NCBI GenBank assembly: GCA_029251165.1
Contig: JAQXDW010000016.1
Location: 62,001 to 126,000, forward strand
DNA: 64,000 nt
Reading direction: 5' to 3'
DNA from: Myxococcota bacterium
GTDB taxonomy: Bacteria; Myxococcota_A; UBA796
Positions 61,358 through 64,000 of the stretch are shown one piece after another (position 1 is the first letter of the stretch; every line of letters begins with the position of its first letter). Position numbers and translations under genes: made by a program. The notes beneath the pieces are model-generated. The model had not been told where the DNA came from. It searched no databases and saw only the letters and a program-made list of their open reading frames with translations.

Positions 61358-61927
61358 GTGATTGTTTTCCTTACCAGCCTCACTGTCTCCGCTTCTGAGC
61401 CCATCGGGCCCGAGTCTCTGGAGATTCCTTACCAAAGCTCCACAGCGCTTGGCGACACGCTTCGGGAAGCCGACGAAGCCATGATGGACGGCTACCTGCA
61501 GCGCGCCACCACGATCGCGATCGGTCAGGTGGTCGCGGTCCGGCCCGGCAGCTTCGGCAACCGTGAGGTCGCCACGCTCCTCATCGAGGAGCCACTTCGT
61601 GGCGAGCAAGTGGGACTGGTCGAATTCACGGTCCCGCAGAAGCCACAGGCCGGTCGGATCCAGCCATCCGTCATCGAGGGCTACCAGCTCTTGGTCTTCC
61701 TCGACAGCAACAACACCCTCCTCGACGACGAGGGGCTGTTCTTCTTGGAAGGCGGATTTGCCTGGAGAAATCGAACCGATCGGGTCTTTCTCCGTCCATC
61801 CGTGGATCGGGTCTGGGCAGAGGGCATCGATCCGACAGAGGACTACGTGACCTTCCCTGTCAGCACGCTGCGTGACGAGATGTTGATGTCCGAGCCGCCG
61901 CGGCGATGGTGGGTCACCTCGCGGTAG
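61358..61927 (+). CDS. Secreted protein of unknown function
   Basis: 189 aa from GTG 61358. A short hydrophobic N-terminus (IVFLTSLTVSASE) would be a signal peptide with cleavage after SAS. The mature protein has a beta-rich central section (TTIAIGQVVAVRPGSFGNREVATLLIEEPLRGE, EGYQLLVFLD) that resembles the OB/TIMP-like fold of small periplasmic proteins, but no family is certain. No Cys. It ends 32 bp before the next secreted protein. Confidence 0.6.
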   Translation: MIVFLTSLTVSASEPIGPESLEIPYQSSTALGDTLREADEAMMDGYLQRATTIAIGQVVAVRPGSFGNREVATLLIEEPLRGEQVGLVEFTVPQKPQAGRIQPSVIEGYQLLVFLDSNNTLLDDEGLFFLEGGFAWRNRTDRVFLRPSVDRVWAEGIDPTEDYVTFPVSTLRDEMLMSEPPRRWWVTSR

Positions 61928-61959
61928 GCTACTGTTTGCTCCGTTCATTGGAGTGAACC

Positions 61960-62598
61960 ATGAAGATCCGCACCCTCGTCCTGGCCGTAGTCTTGTCTCT
62001 CGCTGGCCCAAGCACGGCCCATGCCAGCAACAAGGCAAGCATCCAAGACCTGGACATCAGCTCGCTCGATGAGATCTTCTCGGATGCTTCAGACATCGAG
62101 ACGACGCTCAACCGCGCCAGGAAGAAGCGCAAGACGGCTCGTCAGAACGTCAATGAGATCCTCGGCTTGAGCCCAAAGACCGCCTTCTCAGACTCGCTCG
62201 CAGAGCTGAAGTCGAGAGGAAACGGCAAGATCAAGGTCGCGATGAGCGGCAGCATGCCCACGCTACAGGCCACCGATGCCGTCCCCTCGGACGTCCGCAG
62301 CGCCATCAGCGCGGTCAACTCGGCCGTGGAGTCCTACGCCACAATGCTGACCAACCTCCGCGATGTGCCGACCGAGAGCAAGCAGATCGCTCGCAAGGCC
62401 AAGAAGCTGAGCGTCGGCGATCTCCGAAGCGAGATGGGCCCCTTCTCCATCACCGAGATCTCCACCCGCATCGACCAGTTCCGGACCTTCAAGACAAACC
62501 TGGAGGTCACCGCCGGGCTACCGAAGAAGGCCAACACGCTCGTACAGAATCTCGGCTCAGACATCCAGGCCGTCCGCGACGTCTTCCCCACTCGCTGA
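61960..62598 (+). CDS. Secreted, mostly helical protein of unknown function
   Basis: 212 aa from ATG 61960, with TTGGAG upstream. A canonical Sec signal (MKIRTLVLAVVLSLAGPSTAHAS) is cleaved near residue 23. The mature part is highly charged and helical, beginning DISSLDEIFSDASDIETTLNRARKKRK, with Lys-rich patches and a repeated Lys/Ser pattern; it lacks Cys. No family recognised. It is the second of four small same-strand genes, three of them secreted. Confidence 0.7.
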   Translation: MKIRTLVLAVVLSLAGPSTAHASNKASIQDLDISSLDEIFSDASDIETTLNRARKKRKTARQNVNEILGLSPKTAFSDSLAELKSRGNGKIKVAMSGSMPTLQATDAVPSDVRSAISAVNSAVESYATMLTNLRDVPTESKQIARKAKKLSVGDLRSEMGPFSITEISTRIDQFRTFKTNLEVTAGLPKKANTLVQNLGSDIQAVRDVFPTR

Positions 62599-62612
62599 GG
62601 TAGACTCCCCCA

Positions 62613-62957
62613 ATGCTTAAGCGAAACCTTATTTCTTTCTCTGCCTTGTCTGCCTTCGTCTTCTTGGCGTTTGGCAGCACCCCAGGATTCGTCGAGCAGC
62701 TTCAGCAAGCCGCGCCCAGTGGTGAGATCGGCAGCACCTCGGGCAACGTGGCAGCATGCGAGGCATGGGTCGCGCACAGCAACAACCTGCCCTGCTACCC
62801 CGTCGACTTCGATGCCGCCGAGATGTGCCCGCAGTCCTTGGACATGACCCCGATCGACATGTCGAGCTACTACCAGTGCATGATCGAAGGCAGCCGCTGC
62901 AACGGCGACATCCCAGACATGGCCGACGTCGGAAGCTGCTCGGTGCCGACAAACTGA
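62613..62957 (+). CDS. Small Cys-containing secreted protein of unknown function
   Basis: 114 aa from ATG 62613. A Sec signal (LKRNLISFSALSAFVFLAFGS) precedes an acidic mature domain of about 90 residues with six Cys (AACEAW, NLPCYP, EMCPQS, YQCMIEGSRC, GSCSVP), likely three disulfides. No family recognised. It follows the preceding secreted protein by 14 bp and precedes a membrane protein by ten. Confidence 0.65.
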   Translation: MLKRNLISFSALSAFVFLAFGSTPGFVEQLQQAAPSGEIGSTSGNVAACEAWVAHSNNLPCYPVDFDAAEMCPQSLDMTPIDMSSYYQCMIEGSRCNGDIPDMADVGSCSVPTN

Positions 62958-62967
62958 GCGGCTCGGC

Positions 62968-63432
62968 ATGAGCGCGCGCTACTTTTTTCTGGTCGTCGTG
63001 CTGCCGCTGGTCGTGGGTGGGCTGATCTACATCCTTCTCCGCGCCGACACCCTGCTGATGTTTCAGTGGGCTGAGAATTTGTCGCTGACGGCCCTCATCA
63101 CACACGGTCGGGCAGCTGCAGCGCCCTTGCTCCCGTGGGTACCTGGGTTCGTGCTGTTCTCGATTCCCGATGGGATCTGGGTGTTCTCCGCCACCGCGTT
63201 CTTCGCGCGGCTGTGGCACGACGGACCGCTGTGGGCTCGGGCGCTCTGGATCGGCGCCGCGCCGATCATGGCGATCGGCGGAGAGCTGGGGCAGATCGTG
63301 GGCTTGGTGCCAGGCACCTTTGATGTCCTCGACCTGCTCGCTTACGCCGCCGCAACCCTCGGTGCGCTCGCAATCGCGCGATGGTCTGCTGTCGGCTCCG
63401 CTACAGGGCCTGTAGCGGCAGCCCCTCTGTGA
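62968..63432 (+). CDS. Integral membrane protein of unknown function (VanZ-like layout)
   Basis: 154 aa from ATG 62968. Four hydrophobic segments: YFFLVVVLPLVVGGLIYILL, a middle one containing PGFVLFSIPDGIWVFSATAFF, then ALWIGAAPIMAIGGELGQIVGLV and LLAYAAATLGALAIA. The topology and the PDGxW and GGELGQ turns recall VanZ-like proteins, but the match is weak. The 3' end overlaps the TldD/PmbA-type gene by 32 bp. Confidence 0.6.
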   Translation: MSARYFFLVVVLPLVVGGLIYILLRADTLLMFQWAENLSLTALITHGRAAAAPLLPWVPGFVLFSIPDGIWVFSATAFFARLWHDGPLWARALWIGAAPIMAIGGELGQIVGLVPGTFDVLDLLAYAAATLGALAIARWSAVGSATGPVAAAPL

Positions 63433-64000
63433 TCCAGGTGCAGGTGTCGACCATGCCCATCCGGGTCTGATCGGAGGCCAGCGCCGTCAGGCTGTCGAAC
63501 AGGTCGAAGACAGTGGTCTGGACCTCAAACGCGCCGAGACGCCCCCGCCCGCGATCCACGCCGTCGAGGAACAACCAGACCTTCATGGAGAGGGCACCGG
63601 TGGCCAGGTCGAAGACCGGCGGCTCCACAAAGTCGAGCGCCGTCAGGTAGCGCCCGAGATCGGCGAACAGCATGTTCCGAGAGCGGCTTCCGGGGCGGAT
63701 GAGCAGGTTACCCGGCCACAGCGAGCCATCGATCCGCGCATGCCCCGTGGGACGGGCATCTCGCTTTCGGGCCTGGACGGGGTTGAGGTAGACGCTGCTG
63801 GCGATGCCCTCGCGGATGAGCGGCAGCGGAACCGGCGAGACGCCTCGATCGTCGAACGAGCGGGTCTGGAGGCCAGAGGGCAGCGAAGCATCATCGACAA
63901 TGTGCAGCCAGGACGGACCGATGCGGGTGCCAAAGCGATCGTGGAGGAACGACTCTCCGCGCGCGATGCGGACGGCATCGAAGGCCGGGGTGATCATCGG
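63401..64000 (-). CDS. TldD/PmbA-type metalloprotease-related protein, 5' end beyond window
   Basis: The minus-strand frame is open to the window end and codes for at least 199 residues of the C-terminal part of a TldD/PmbA-like protein. Recognised phrases are SWLHIVDDASLPSGLQTRSFDDRGVSPVPLPLIREG and SRSRNMLFADLGRYL, matching the family pattern of DDPTLPxGxGSxxFDDEG. The N-terminal part, including any HExxxH motif that separates catalytic TldD from PmbA (TldE), is outside, so the subtype cannot be decided. TldD/E process peptides such as microcins and modified RiPPs. It ends within the convergent membrane-protein gene. Confidence 0.75.
   Translation of the reverse strand, partial: PMITPAFDAVRIARGESFLHDRFGTRIGPSWLHIVDDASLPSGLQTRSFDDRGVSPVPLPLIREGIASSVYLNPVQARKRDARPTGHARIDGSLWPGNLLIRPGSRSRNMLFADLGRYLTALDFVEPPVFDLATGALSMKVWLFLDGVDRGRGRLGAFEVQTTVFDLFDSLTALASDQTRMGMVDTCTWITEGLPLQAL

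Noticed and set aside
1-64000. Search for tRNA, rRNA, CRISPR arrays, insertion sequences, phage genes and known riboswitches
   Set aside because: Reading both strands gave no TpsiC-arm-like sequence with an acceptor stem, no repeat-spacer pattern, no transposase or integrase motifs, and no recognised riboswitch core. Small structured RNAs could still be missed without a covariance search.

Overview
The window is GC-rich, gene-dense DNA, read as a Myxococcota-like (former Deltaproteobacteria) chromosome. The grounds are: a secreted metalloprotease of the MXAN_6640 type ending in a MYXO-CTERM-like tail (GCGC, hydrophobic stretch, RRRR); at least nine secreted lipoproteins, several with Asp-Thr-Gly/Ala spacers after the lipobox; Hydin/ASPM-type (choice-of-anchor D) and PPC-like domains; a DUF1501 plus c-type cytochrome pair; and heavy antisense ORF shadowing from high third-position GC. 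This placement is inference. No rRNA, tRNA, CRISPR array, insertion sequence or phage gene was found. About 58 protein genes are called, mostly in short, often overlapping operons; both window ends cut a gene.

Layout. 1-4.7 kb: an anchor-D lipoprotein (cut by the start), a DUF1549/1588-like cytochrome lipoprotein followed by a Tat-exported DUF1501 protein, and an unknown lipoprotein. 4.8-6.8 kb: a pterin/phenylalanine cluster (PTPS-like protein, SDR reductase, phenylalanine hydroxylase). 6.85-7.44 kb: no intact gene, but a possible frameshifted coding remnant. 7.4-18.2 kb: a Ycf46-like AAA ATPase, two GT-C-like membrane proteins, a zinc-less Sir2, an unknown lipoprotein, endonuclease V with a DUF4920 lipoprotein, an orphan polysaccharide-type ABC permease and a patatin.

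18.3-28.7 kb is the most interesting part. A stand-alone sigma-54 activator (AAA+ and Fis HTH only) sits beside a SulP anion transporter, an operon for a cytoplasmic molybdopterin oxidoreductase (a fused 4Fe-4S/NrfD subunit, the catalytic subunit and a TorD-like chaperone), a persulfide-dioxygenase/rhodanese fusion and a YeeE/YedE transporter pair. Four sequences with exact -24/-12 (GG-N10-GC) geometry lie in the two divergent intergenic regions, back to back, one for each transcription unit. This suggests one sigma-54 sulfur regulon: import of reduced sulfur, oxidation of persulfide to sulfite, then quinone-linked oxidation of sulfite (Soe-like) and sulfate movement through SulP.

28.9-42.4 kb: an HTTM pair, an aldo/keto reductase, YggT, a nuclease-XPD-type helicase fusion with an upstream unknown gene, the MYXO-CTERM protease, M32 and M3 peptidases around a class III nucleotide cyclase, and a membrane metallophosphoesterase. 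42.4-53.5 kb: two further GT-C-like proteins, an M43-like lipoprotein protease, a sarcosine-oxidase-like flavoprotein, a ferredoxin, a THUMP methyltransferase, an M23 peptidase, an LPG-synthase-TM protein and a sterol-desaturase-like protein. 53.5-57.2 kb: three secreted lipoproteins. 57.2-61.2 kb: an AidB-like acyl-CoA dehydrogenase divergent from feoAB, with a near-consensus Fur box between them. 61.3-64 kb: small secreted or membrane proteins of unknown role and a TldD/PmbA-type protein cut by the window end.
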